This document shows positions 1 to 8,967 of a DNA stretch of 14,884 nucleotides, in pieces. Numbering within the stretch: position 1 is the stretch's first letter; each line of letters opens with the position of its first letter. Origin of the DNA: JBBRYW01 sp038237235. Lineage in GTDB: Bacteria > Actinomycetota > Thermoleophilia > Gaiellales > Gaiellaceae. The stretch lies in contig JBBRYW010000079.1 of assembly GCA_038237235.1 (NCBI GenBank), positions 1-14,884 on the forward strand. Direction: 5' to 3'. The notes beneath the pieces were generated by a model, which saw nothing but the letters and a program-made list of their open reading frames with translations, searched no databases and was not told the origin of the DNA. The translations under genes were made by a program, and so were the position numbers.

Positions 1-266
1 GCGCCGTCGATGCCCCGCGGCAGGTCGTCGAGGCTCCCGTTCCAGCGAAGCGGGATCGAGCGGGCGCGGGCGATGATGTCGTTGCCTTCGACGAGGTGAA
101 ACTGGAAGTCGGGCAGCTCCTCGGTGAGCCGCCCCCAGTACAGGTTGAGGACGTCCCCGTGGTTGTTGTACTCGGGCAGGACGTCCCTCGTCAGCCGCCA
201 GGCCGGCTCGAGGAGGTCGGGTCGCTCGCGGGCCGTGCAAACCGTGCCGCGGCTTGGCCTGCTCAA
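1..266 (-). CDS. GNAT-like acetyltransferase family protein, 5' part (cut by window edge)
   Basis: The minus strand stays open from a TTG at 266 to the window edge and gives about 88 residues. They include ERPDLLEPAWRLTRD, a YNNHGDVLNLYWGRL stretch and a IARARSIPLRW stretch. That order (a short helix, then a strand ending in a SIP-x-RW motif, then a 'DLPRGIDG' turn) resembles the N-terminus of a group of uncharacterised GNAT-fold acetyltransferases common in Actinobacteria; this is recognition from memory, not alignment. The acetyl-CoA-binding motif would lie beyond the edge and cannot be seen. It follows the acetyl-CoA synthetase stop by 13 bp, so it is probably the third gene of that operon. 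No ATG or GTG occurs in this frame near the N-terminus and there is no clear ribosome-binding site, so the TTG start is the best available but uncertain. Acyl donor and substrate cannot be named. Confidence 0.6.
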   Translation of the reverse strand, partial: MSRPSRGTVCTARERPDLLEPAWRLTRDVLPEYNNHGDVLNLYWGRLTEELPDFQFHLVEGNDIIARARSIPLRWNGSLDDLPRGIDG

Positions 267-279
267 TGCGCGCGATGGC

Positions 280-2249
<1,970 letters not shown>

Positions 2250-2250
<1 letters not shown>

Positions 2251-3383
2251 TACGGGGCGAGGTCGTAGGGAAAGCTCGTGAGATTCTCGGCGCCGTCCTC
2301 GGTGACGAGCACGAGATCCTCGAGCCGGCAGCCGCCGAATCCCTGGCGGTACAGACCCGGCTCGATCGTGATCACGTCTCCCGGAACAAGCTCGTTGTGG
2401 CCGACCCGCCCGACCACGGGATCCTCGTGCACGTTCAGCCCGACGCCGTGGCCGAGCGAATGGAAGAAGCCGTCGTTCAAAGGCTTCCCGTCCTCTTTCG
2501 TTCGCGGGGTCGGGTAGCCCTCGCGCTCGAAGATCTCGCACGCGCCTGCGTCGAGGTCCTTGCCCGTGATGCCCGGTCTGATCTCGACGAGCGCCCGCTC
2601 GATCGCCTCGCGGCAGAGACGCTGCCACTCGACGACCTCGGCCGGCGGCTCGCCGATCACGAAGGTTCGCGTCATGTCGGCGAAGCAGGCGGACTCCTGG
2701 TCGCGGGGCCAGATGTCGATCACGATCGGCTCGCCCGCCCGGATCGGCCCCGAGCCGAGCTCGTGGCCGACAGCGCCCTGCGGCCCGGGTGAGACGATGA
2801 AGTCGTCCGCCGTCGAGCCATGGTCCGAGAAAGCCTGCGTGATCGCCAGCTTGACCCGCTCGACGGTCAGCGGCTCGCCGTCCGCGATCAGGCCGTGCCC
2901 GTTTCGCTCCGCCCGCCGAAACAGGTCGCGCGCGACCTGCATCCCGGCCTCCGCTGCCAACTGTGCTCGACGGATCCCGGCGAGCTCCGCGCCGCTCTTG
3001 ACTCGGCGGCGAGCGGCGAAGAACTCGCGATCGGCGCGCAGGCGGATGCCGTTCTCGCGCAAATGGTCGGCGAGCTGAAGCGGAAACCAGAACGGGACGA
3101 CCGCCTCGTCGACGCCGAGGGAGCGGCAGGCGCGCAGCATCAGCTCGTCCCGGAGCTGGTCGAGCCTCAGGCCCGACTTGACCAGCTCGTCGATGCCGAA
3201 CTCCTCCTGCGGATGCAGCTCGAGCCCGAGCGAGCCCATGCGGGCAAGCTCCATCGTGTGGTTCACGACATGACGGGTGCCGTCTCGCTCGACGTAGAGG
3301 AACGGGTCCGGGATCGAGAGAGGCACCTCGTGGCGCATCTCCTGGGAGCGCACGGTGTCGCCGTAGATCAGGACGTCTGGCAC
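2250..3383 (-). CDS. M24-family metallopeptidase (Xaa-Pro aminopeptidase type)
   Basis: This 377-residue protein has the two-domain layout of prolidase/aminopeptidase P enzymes: a creatinase-like N-terminal domain (about 1-130) and a pita-bread catalytic domain (about 135-370). All five expected dinuclear-metal ligands are visible: Asp223 (VIDIWPRD), Asp236 (FADMTRT), His312 (SLGHGVGL), Glu341 (ITIEPGLY) and Glu355 (CRLEDLV). It should therefore be catalytically active, removing an N-terminal residue before proline or splitting X-Pro dipeptides in the cytoplasm; no signal peptide is seen. The GTG at 3383 was chosen because AGGA lies 9 nt upstream and because the upstream extension is low-quality sequence. 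The same upstream bases, TAGGAT, could also be a -10 box of a leaderless message. It heads the operon with acs and is divergent from the amidohydrolase gene. Exact specificity (PepP or PepQ) is not decided by sequence alone. Confidence 0.9.
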
Positions 3384-3391
3384 CGGGCGCG

Positions 3392-3397
3392 ATCCTA
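3392..3397 (-). promoter_or_regulatory. Candidate -10 element (TAGGAT) for the peptidase-acs operon
   Basis: TAGGAT on the minus strand matches the actinobacterial TANNNT -10 pattern and lies 8 nt before the GTG start of the peptidase. This would start the transcript at or next to the start codon. No convincing -35 is seen. The AGGA inside it could instead be the ribosome-binding site, so the two readings compete. Confidence 0.4.
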
Positions 3398-3454
3398 CCC
3401 TCGCAGGCACCTGACGGGGTCCGAGGGCATGGTCCCGGGATCCAGGCCCGTGCG

Positions 3455-3460
3455 TAGACT
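3455..3460 (+). promoter_or_regulatory. Candidate -10 element (TAGACT) for the amidohydrolase-molybdenum hydroxylase operon
   Basis: TAGACT matches TANNNT and ends 8 nt before the ATG of the amidohydrolase. No ribosome-binding site precedes that ATG, so a leaderless transcript is the simplest reading. No clear -35 is visible. It mirrors the element on the opposite strand of the same 85-bp spacer. Confidence 0.45.
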
Positions 3461-3468
3461 CCAGCGTC

Positions 3469-4623
3469 ATGCAGGACGTCCTTTCGCGCGCGCAGAAACT
3501 CTTCGCCGCCTATGACGAGGAGCTCCGGCGCGAGCTTCCCGCAGGCGCGGAGATTTTTGACGCGCACGTCCACCTGGGCAACGACATCGACGGGATGCGT
3601 GGCGCCTACGAGGAGCTCGAGGGCCTCGCCGAGCGCTACGGCATCTCGCGCCACTTCATGTTCTGCATGGACGAGCCGGACCGGCACCCCGCTTTCCGGG
3701 CGGCCAACGACCGGACGCTAGCGTTCGCGGCGCGCTCGGACGGACGGTTCATTCCCTTCGTGCGCCTCGACCTCACAGAGGGGCCGATCGAGGAGGCAGT
3801 GCGCTGCCTGGACGCAGGCGCGCGGGGGATCAAGCTGCATCCGCGGGCGCAGGGCTTTCTGCTGAACGACGAGCGCCTCGCGCCCGTGTTCGAGCTCGCC
3901 GCCGAGCGGCGAGTTCCGATCCTGATCCATGGTGGGCGCGGCCTGCCGCCAATCGCGGACAACCTCGCTCGCCTCGTAGAGACCTATGCTGGGGCCGAGC
4001 TGATCATCGCCCACGCGGGGATCGCGGATCTGGGCGCGCTCGCCGAGCGCTTCGCCGGCCGAGCCGGCGTGTTCTTCGACACGTCGGTCTGGAGCCCGGT
4101 CGACCTGCTCGACTTCTTCCACCGAATCGCTCCCGAGCAGATTCTCTACGCCTCGGACTACCCCTATGGGCAGCAGCCGGCCTCGCTCCTCATCTCGCTC
4201 CGAACGGCGCGTCTCGCAGGGCTCGACGAGGGCGAGCTGCGAGAGATGCTCGCCGGGAACGCCAAGCGCATCGCCGAGGGCGAGGCGCCACTCTCACCGA
4301 CGAATGCGAAGGGGAGCGACACGCTCGTCCAGCCGATGGCCCTTGCGCGCATCCACCAGTACCTGTCGATGGCGACGCCGCTCCTGTGGACGCGCCAACC
4401 GGATACGGTCGGTGTGCTCGGTCTCGCGATCAACGCATGCCAGGAGCGAAACGGGCTGCCCGACGAGCTCGACCGGATCAAGGAGCTGCTCATGACAGCT
4501 CGCGACCTCTGGCGCGACCTGGCCGACGCCGAGGACGACACGGAGCGGCGACACCTCACGCGCACCACCTTTCGCCTGATCCACCTGGCCGACATCTGGG
4601 CGGTGACGTCCCCCGGTGCCTGA
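3469..4623 (+). CDS. Amidohydrolase-2 family metal-dependent hydrolase with C-terminal helical extension
   Basis: Residues 28-265 form a TIM-barrel amidohydrolase of the Amidohydrolase-2 (ACMSD-like) type. Visible candidate metal and catalytic residues are His33 and His35 (DAHVHLG), Lys122 (GIKLHP), His154 (ILIHGG), His182 (IIAHAG) and Asp230 (LYASDYPYG). Family members cleave C-N or C-C bonds, for example by decarboxylation. A further 110 or so residues (about 275-384) are rich in helix-forming sequence and are not part of the usual barrel; the family is normally about 280-330 residues long. The gene starts the molybdenum hydroxylase operon: its stop overlaps the 2Fe-2S subunit start by 8 bp (GTGCCTGA), so the products are probably made together and may act in one catabolic route, perhaps hydrolysing or decarboxylating the product of the hydroxylase. 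The substrate is unknown. The ATG at 3469 lacks a ribosome-binding site but follows a -10 box. Confidence 0.88.
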   Translation: MQDVLSRAQKLFAAYDEELRRELPAGAEIFDAHVHLGNDIDGMRGAYEELEGLAERYGISRHFMFCMDEPDRHPAFRAANDRTLAFAARSDGRFIPFVRLDLTEGPIEEAVRCLDAGARGIKLHPRAQGFLLNDERLAPVFELAAERRVPILIHGGRGLPPIADNLARLVETYAGAELIIAHAGIADLGALAERFAGRAGVFFDTSVWSPVDLLDFFHRIAPEQILYASDYPYGQQPASLLISLRTARLAGLDEGELREMLAGNAKRIAEGEAPLSPTNAKGSDTLVQPMALARIHQYLSMATPLLWTRQPDTVGVLGLAINACQERNGLPDELDRIKELLMTARDLWRDLADAEDDTERRHLTRTTFRLIHLADIWAVTSPGA

Positions 4624-5080
4624 GCAGCTGAACGTGAACGGCGGCCCCTACCAGGTCGACGTGCCGGTCGGGTGGACACTCGCCGAGACGCTCCGCGATG
4701 AGCTCGGCCTCACGGGCACGAAGATCGCGTGCGGCGAGGGTCACTGCGGCGCCTGCACCGTCCAGCTCGACGGTGTTCCCACGCTGTCGTGCATCACGCT
4801 CGTCCACACCGTCTCCGGGCGGGAGGTGACGACGATCGAGGGTCTACGCGACCATGCCCTCGTCAACGCTTTCGTGCGCGCCGACGCGCTGCAGTGCGGC
4901 TTTTGCACGCCCGGGCAGATCGTGTCGGCGGCCGCGCTGGTCGCGGCGAACCCGAGCCCGACGCGCGACGAGATACGACACGGCATGGCCGGAAACCTGT
5001 GCCGTTGCGGCGCCTATCCGAAAATCGAGGAGGCCATCGAGATGGTGACGAGACACTCTGCGGGCCAGGAGGAGAGCTGA
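4616..5080 (+). CDS. Molybdenum hydroxylase small subunit, two [2Fe-2S] clusters (CoxS/XdhC-domain type)
   Basis: This is the electron-transfer subunit of a xanthine-oxidase-family enzyme. The plant-ferredoxin-like N-terminal domain carries Cys39, Cys44, Cys47 and Cys59 (ACGEGHCGACTVQL, then LSC). The all-helical C-terminal domain carries Cys94, Cys97, Cys129 and Cys131 (LQCGFCTPGQ and NLCRCGAYP). All eight cluster ligands are present, and 154 residues is the usual length. It passes electrons from the molybdenum site to the FAD subunit. No twin-arginine signal precedes it, unlike E. coli PaoA, so the complex is predicted to be cytoplasmic. The GTG start lies inside the end of the amidohydrolase gene. 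The stop is followed by the large-subunit GTG within 2 bp, and the tail of this gene carries that gene's ribosome-binding site (AGGAGGAG). This is a complete-looking family member; only the electron acceptor is unclear. Confidence 0.96.
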   Translation: MPEQLNVNGGPYQVDVPVGWTLAETLRDELGLTGTKIACGEGHCGACTVQLDGVPTLSCITLVHTVSGREVTTIEGLRDHALVNAFVRADALQCGFCTPGQIVSAAALVAANPSPTRDEIRHGMAGNLCRCGAYPKIEEAIEMVTRHSAGQEES

Positions 5081-5081
5081 C

Positions 5082-7346
5082 GTGGCGCGACTGATCCGGA
5101 CCGAGAAGGAAGTCGAGGGCCGCTACACCGAGCAGTGGATAGTGGTCGACGAGGATGCACTCGACCAGTGGCCCGCCGGCCCGCTGGAGGTCGTCGGCCG
5201 CGACCACACCAGGACGGACGGCCTCGAGCGCGCCCGGGGCGAGGCGCGGTACACGGCCGACATCCAGCTTCCCGGCATGCTCCACACGGCGGTCCTGCGC
5301 AGCCCGCATGCGCGGGCGCGCGTCACCGCGCTCGAGCTGGCCCCTGCGCTTGCCGCGCCGGGCGTGCGTGCGGCGCTCTCGCCCGGTGACATCGAGCAGC
5401 TGACGAGCGAGCCCGGTTACATGGGCGCGCCGGTCGCCGCGGTAGCGGCGGACACCTTCCGCGAGGCGCGTGCGGCCCTCGAGCGGATCGCTGTTCGGTG
5501 GGAGGAGCTGGAGCCGCTGCTCGACCCTGACGAGGCCGTTGCCCGGGGCTCGTACGTGAGCGACCCGAGCCGTTACGAGCGAGGCGACCTCGAGCGCGGG
5601 CTTGCCGAGGCAGATGTGGTGGTGGAGGCCGAGTACCGAACGCAGACGGTGCTCCACAACTCGATGGAGCCGCACCAGGCTGTCTGCGCCTGGGAGGGCG
5701 ATTCACTTACCGTCTACATCTCGACACAGTACATCTGGGGGGTGCGAGACGATGTCGCGAAGGGGCTCGGGCTGCCCCCCGACAAGGTGCGCGTCGTCTG
5801 CAATTTCATGGGCGGCGGCTTCGGCTCGAAGAACGGCCCGGGCGATTACACGTTCATCGCGGCGGAGCTGGCGCGACGCACCGGCCGGCCAGTCCACTGC
5901 GCGCTGACGCGCCGCGAGGAGAACCTCGCGACCGGAAACCGCAACGCCACGATTCAGCGCCTCAAGGTGGGCGCGCGCTCGGACGGCACGTTGACGGCGC
6001 TCGGCGGAGAATTCGTCAACGCTGTTGGCTTCCGCGGCTGGTCACCGTCGACCGGCGGTCCGATGCAGATGCTCTACGCCTGCGACAACGTCCGGATCGT
6101 CGAGCACGGCGCGAAGCTCAACACGCCGCCGAACGCGGCCTTCCGCGCTCCCGGGTTCGTCGAGGGCACGTTCGGGCTCGAGTGCCTGATGGACGAGCTC
6201 GCAGCGAAGCTCGACGTCGACCCACTGGAGCTCCGGCGCCGGAATTACGCGCACTCCGATCTGGTCGACGGCCGACCGTTCTCCTCCAAGAATCTCGCCG
6301 AGTGCTACCGCCGCGCGGAGCCGCACTGGGAGCGGCGCGAGGAGGTGCAGGCACGCTCAGAGGGACCCTGGAAGCGCGGTGTCGGCCTCGCGAGCCAGGT
6401 CTGGTACGGCGGCGGCGGACCGCCCTCGTACGCGTGGGTGCGCATCGGCTCCGATGGTCACGCAGCGGTCGTCACGGCCATGCAGGACATCGGAACCGGC
6501 TCGCGCACGGCGATGGCACAGATCGCCGCCGAGGAGCTCGGGTTGCCGGTCGACCACGTGGAGGTGTCCCTCGGCGATTCGGCGCGCGGTCCGTTCGCGT
6601 CGATCTCCGCCGGCTCGTCGACGATCCCGAGCATGGGGCCGGCAGTGCGTGCGGCCTCCGCCGACGCGGCGAGCCAGATCATCGAGATCGCGGCGCAGCG
6701 CTACCACCTCGAGGAGCGCGTTCTCTCGCTGAAGAACGGCCACATCGTCTCGGCCGACGGCGGCTCGTGGCCTCTCGAGGAGATCACGGGATTGCTCGGA
6801 GACGGGCAGATCCTCGGCAAGGGCGCACGCGGCCCAAACCCGACCGGGATGCGAACGCTGACCTTCGGCGTCCAGGTGGCCGAGGTCGCCGTGGACGTCG
6901 AGACAGGCGAGGTTCGCGTCGACCGGATCGCCGCGATCCACGACGTCGGACGCGTGATCAACCCGCTCGGCGCGTCCAGCCAGGTCGAGGGCGGCATCAT
7001 CCAGGGCATCGGGCATACGCTTTCCGAGGAGCGCCTGATCGACCCGGAGACCGGCCGGGTCCTGACGCAGACGCTCGACGCCTACAGACTGCCGACGATC
7101 GCAGACGTACCGGAGATCGTCACCGACCTGATCGATACACCCGACGAGCACCTGACGAATCTCGGCGCCAAGGGGCTCGGCGAGCCGCCGATCATCCCAA
7201 CGTCGGCCGCGATTGCGAACGCGATCCGCGACGCGACAGGTGCGGACGTGCGCTCGCTGCCGATCACCCGCGAGGAGATGCTGCGGGCACTCCGCGAGGC
7301 GAGGGAGCGGGAGAGGAGGGCACCGGTTGGAGCTGCTGCGAGCTGA
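5082..7346 (+). CDS. Molybdenum hydroxylase large subunit (xanthine dehydrogenase family, molybdopterin-binding)
   Basis: This 754-residue subunit holds the molybdenum cofactor and the active site, where water-derived oxygen is inserted into an aldehyde or N-heteroaromatic substrate. Visible landmarks are GGGFGSK (244-250), the loop FRAPG (354-358), GTGSRTAMAQIAAEELG (471-487), EGGIIQGIGHTL (636-647) and KGLGEPP with the catalytic Glu701. The active-site loop is the general xanthine-dehydrogenase type and not the AYRCSFR loop of form I CO dehydrogenase, so this is not a true CoxL. The GTG start follows an AGGAGGAG ribosome-binding site. The first 35 residues are a charged leader before the usual hammerhead domain. 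The gene order small-large-FAD differs from coxMSL and resembles some uncharacterised actinobacterial operons. An aldehyde or heterocycle oxidoreductase is the safest call; the substrate cannot be read from the sequence. Confidence 0.94.
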   Translation: MARLIRTEKEVEGRYTEQWIVVDEDALDQWPAGPLEVVGRDHTRTDGLERARGEARYTADIQLPGMLHTAVLRSPHARARVTALELAPALAAPGVRAALSPGDIEQLTSEPGYMGAPVAAVAADTFREARAALERIAVRWEELEPLLDPDEAVARGSYVSDPSRYERGDLERGLAEADVVVEAEYRTQTVLHNSMEPHQAVCAWEGDSLTVYISTQYIWGVRDDVAKGLGLPPDKVRVVCNFMGGGFGSKNGPGDYTFIAAELARRTGRPVHCALTRREENLATGNRNATIQRLKVGARSDGTLTALGGEFVNAVGFRGWSPSTGGPMQMLYACDNVRIVEHGAKLNTPPNAAFRAPGFVEGTFGLECLMDELAAKLDVDPLELRRRNYAHSDLVDGRPFSSKNLAECYRRAEPHWERREEVQARSEGPWKRGVGLASQVWYGGGGPPSYAWVRIGSDGHAAVVTAMQDIGTGSRTAMAQIAAEELGLPVDHVEVSLGDSARGPFASISAGSSTIPSMGPAVRAASADAASQIIEIAAQRYHLEERVLSLKNGHIVSADGGSWPLEEITGLLGDGQILGKGARGPNPTGMRTLTFGVQVAEVAVDVETGEVRVDRIAAIHDVGRVINPLGASSQVEGGIIQGIGHTLSEERLIDPETGRVLTQTLDAYRLPTIADVPEIVTDLIDTPDEHLTNLGAKGLGEPPIIPTSAAIANAIRDATGADVRSLPITREEMLRALREARERERRAPVGAAAS

Positions 7347-8196
7347 GTCGGCCGAGGCGGCGAGGGCCGCGCTCGGCAACGGCTCGGTCGCGCTCGCCGG
7401 CGGAACGGAGCTCGTTCCGCTGCTTCGCGACGGAATCGTGCACGCCGAGCGGCTCGTCGAGCTGCGCGGTGCCGTTCCACGGGGCATCTCCGAAGCTGCT
7501 GCTGCTGCTGCTGACCCGTCCGGCTCAGTCACCATCGGCGCAGGGACGACTCTGGCGGAGCTCGAGGTCGACTCGCAGGTGCCGGATGCGCTGCGCGAGG
7601 CGTGCAGGCTGGCCGCATCGCCGCAGCTCCGCTCGGCAGGCACGATCGGCGGCAACCTGCTCCAGGCGACCCGTTGTTGGTACTGGCGCCTCAGGTTTCC
7701 CTGCTACCTGCACGGCGGCGATCGCTGCCATGCCAGGGAAGGCGTCCACCGAGAGCACGCGATCTTCGGAAACGAGCGCTGCGCCTCTGCTCATCCATCC
7801 GACCCGGCGGCGGCACTCGTCGCGCTCGGCGCGCGCCTGCGGACAACGCATCGGGAGCTTCCTCTTACGGATCTGTACCGCCTGCCGACCGACGACCAGC
7901 GCAACGTGACCGCGCTCGCGCGCGACGAGCTGATCCTCGAGCTCGATGTTCCTTCACCGCAGCGAAGCGTCTACCTGAAGGCAATGGATCGGCGGCGCTG
8001 GGCCTTTCCGCTCGTCGGCGTCGCGGCCGCTCGCTTCCCGGAGGGGAATCGGCTCGCGCTCGCGGGCGTGGCGCCGATTCCATGGGAGCTGGAGGGCGAG
8101 GCGGCGCTTGACAAGGCTACGCCTCTCCCCGGAACGGCATACAAGGCCGAGATCGCCCGCGCACTCGTTCGGCGCGCTCTTGCGTCGCTGGCGTGA
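7327..8196 (+). CDS. Molybdenum hydroxylase FAD subunit with predicted extra [4Fe-4S] loop (PaoB/HcrB-like)
   Basis: This is the 289-residue FAD-binding subunit that passes electrons from the 2Fe-2S clusters to an acceptor. FAD motifs are LAGGTELVP (23-31) and AGTIGGNLL (104-112). Straight after the second motif comes RCWYWRLRFPC and then two more cysteines, giving Cys117, Cys126, Cys134 and Cys152 before the HPSD motif. E. coli PaoB and 4-hydroxybenzoyl-CoA reductase HcrB carry a [4Fe-4S] cluster in a loop of this kind, which xanthine dehydrogenase and CO dehydrogenase FAD subunits lack. The TTG at 7327 was chosen because a near-perfect AGGAGG lies 7 nt upstream; it overlaps the large subunit by 20 bp. 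A run of six alanines coded mostly by GCT repeats (residues 57-62) is a local oddity in the linker. The downstream lipoprotein start overlaps its stop (GTGA). Confidence 0.93.
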   Translation: MELLRAESAEAARAALGNGSVALAGGTELVPLLRDGIVHAERLVELRGAVPRGISEAAAAAADPSGSVTIGAGTTLAELEVDSQVPDALREACRLAASPQLRSAGTIGGNLLQATRCWYWRLRFPCYLHGGDRCHAREGVHREHAIFGNERCASAHPSDPAAALVALGARLRTTHRELPLTDLYRLPTDDQRNVTALARDELILELDVPSPQRSVYLKAMDRRRWAFPLVGVAAARFPEGNRLALAGVAPIPWELEGEAALDKATPLPGTAYKAEIARALVRRALASLA

Positions 8197-8759
8197 GACG
8201 GGCAGGCTTGGCAGCGCTCTGTATCGTCCTGCTCGCCGCCGGCTGCGGCAGCTCTAAGTCGAACAAGGGGGGCGGAATCGAGGGGGGCAAGACATATCAC
8301 GCAGTGGTCGAGACGAATCACGGCACATTCACGATCGAGCTCGACACCGAGCACTCGCCGAAGACGACCGGTTCCTTCGTCAAGCTCGCGGAGAAGGGCT
8401 ACTTCGACGGCACAATCTTCCACCGGATCGTTCCCGGGTTCGTGATCCAGGGCGGCGACCCGACCGGCACGGGCACGGGCGGGCCCGGGTACAAGACGGT
8501 CGAGGCCCCTCCGCCGGATACGCGTTACACGCACGGGGTCGTCGCGATGGCGAAGGCGGGGAACGAGGCAGCCGGAACGGCCGGAAGCCAGTTCTTCGTC
8601 GTGACCGGAGCCGACGTGGGCCTGCCGCCGGACTACGCCGTCCTGGGCAAGGTCAGCGACGGGCTGGATGTCGTCGACAGGATCGGGAAGCTGGGGGATC
8701 CCTCGACCGAGAAGCCGACCGAGCGGGTCGAGATCAAGCACTTGACGATCAAGTCGTAA
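8193..8759 (+). CDS. Cyclophilin-type peptidyl-prolyl cis-trans isomerase, predicted lipoprotein
   Basis: The 188-residue product begins with a short positive and hydrophobic signal ending in a lipobox (LLAAGC, Cys18), so it should be exported and lipid-anchored on the outer face of the membrane. A Gly/Ser/Lys-rich tether (19-33) leads to a cyclophilin domain (35-188) with FHRIVPGFVIQGGDP (76-90, containing the catalytic Arg78 and Gln86) and GSQFFV (131-136). It probably helps fold extracytoplasmic proteins. The GTG start overlaps the FAD-subunit stop by 4 bp and lacks its own ribosome-binding site, so translation is coupled to the molybdenum hydroxylase operon. That pairing is puzzling, because the hydroxylase looks cytoplasmic. 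The domain call is firm and the partner protein is unknown. Confidence 0.95.
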   Translation: MRRAGLAALCIVLLAAGCGSSKSNKGGGIEGGKTYHAVVETNHGTFTIELDTEHSPKTTGSFVKLAEKGYFDGTIFHRIVPGFVIQGGDPTGTGTGGPGYKTVEAPPPDTRYTHGVVAMAKAGNEAAGTAGSQFFVVTGADVGLPPDYAVLGKVSDGLDVVDRIGKLGDPSTEKPTERVEIKHLTIKS

Positions 8760-8846
8760 CGCCCGAGGCCAAGCCCCCGAGCCCGCCGCCGCCTGTCTGC
8801 AGCATCGCCCTCCCGAAGCGCCGGGTCCGGTGCCTCTCGGGGCCGC

Positions 8847-8890
8847 TGTCTCCAAGCGCCGTGTCCGGTGTCTCCAAGCGCCGTGTCCGG
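8847..8890 (+). repeat. Two perfect tandem 22-bp repeats, with a diverged copy upstream
   Basis: Bases 8847-8868 and 8869-8890 are identical and directly adjacent. Each unit begins TGTCTCCAAGCGCC and ends GTGTCCGG. A third copy at 8809-8830 matches at 17 of 22 positions, and 8831-8846 looks like a partial fourth. The unit end, TGTCCGG, is also the left arm of the palindrome that follows. The array lies in the largest non-coding gap of the window (8760-8967), between the cyclophilin stop and the nucleotidyltransferase start; nothing else in the gap is clearly functional. Confidence 0.9.
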
Positions 8891-8906
8891 GGACTGTCCC
8901 CGGACA
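8884..8906. repeat. Perfect 23-bp palindrome at the end of the tandem repeats
   Basis: The arm TGTCCGGGGAC (8884-8894) is mirrored exactly by its reverse complement (8896-8906) around a single T. As RNA it would form an 8-bp GC stem with a 5-nt loop. It has no T-run after it, so it is a poor intrinsic terminator. It may be a REP-like element, an operator, or a bidirectional processing hairpin between the cyclophilin and nucleotidyltransferase genes. Confidence 0.8.
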
Positions 8907-8967
8907 TCGCTCCGCAGGACCATGGAAGGCGTAACGAAAGCGTGACGATGTATCCACAGGCGGGACC

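Noticed and set aside
7493..7513. GCT triplet run in the FAD subunit as a phase-variable repeat
   Set aside because: Only about five triplets long and in-frame, so length changes would add or remove alanines and not switch the gene off.
6182..7909. 575-residue open frame overlapping the molybdenum hydroxylase large and FAD subunits
   Set aside because: Arg-rich, no motif, out of frame with two well-supported subunits.
5082..8196. Form I carbon monoxide dehydrogenase (coxSLM)
   Set aside because: The active-site loop is FRAPG instead of AYRCSFR, the gene order is small-large-FAD, and the FAD subunit has a four-Cys loop. It is a different branch of the xanthine dehydrogenase family.
8847..8890. 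CRISPR array
   Set aside because: Only two perfect 22-bp units, directly abutting with no spacers between them, and no cas genes nearby.
8884..8906. Intrinsic transcription terminator
   Set aside because: The stem is strong but no T-run follows on either strand. Kept as a palindrome of unknown role.
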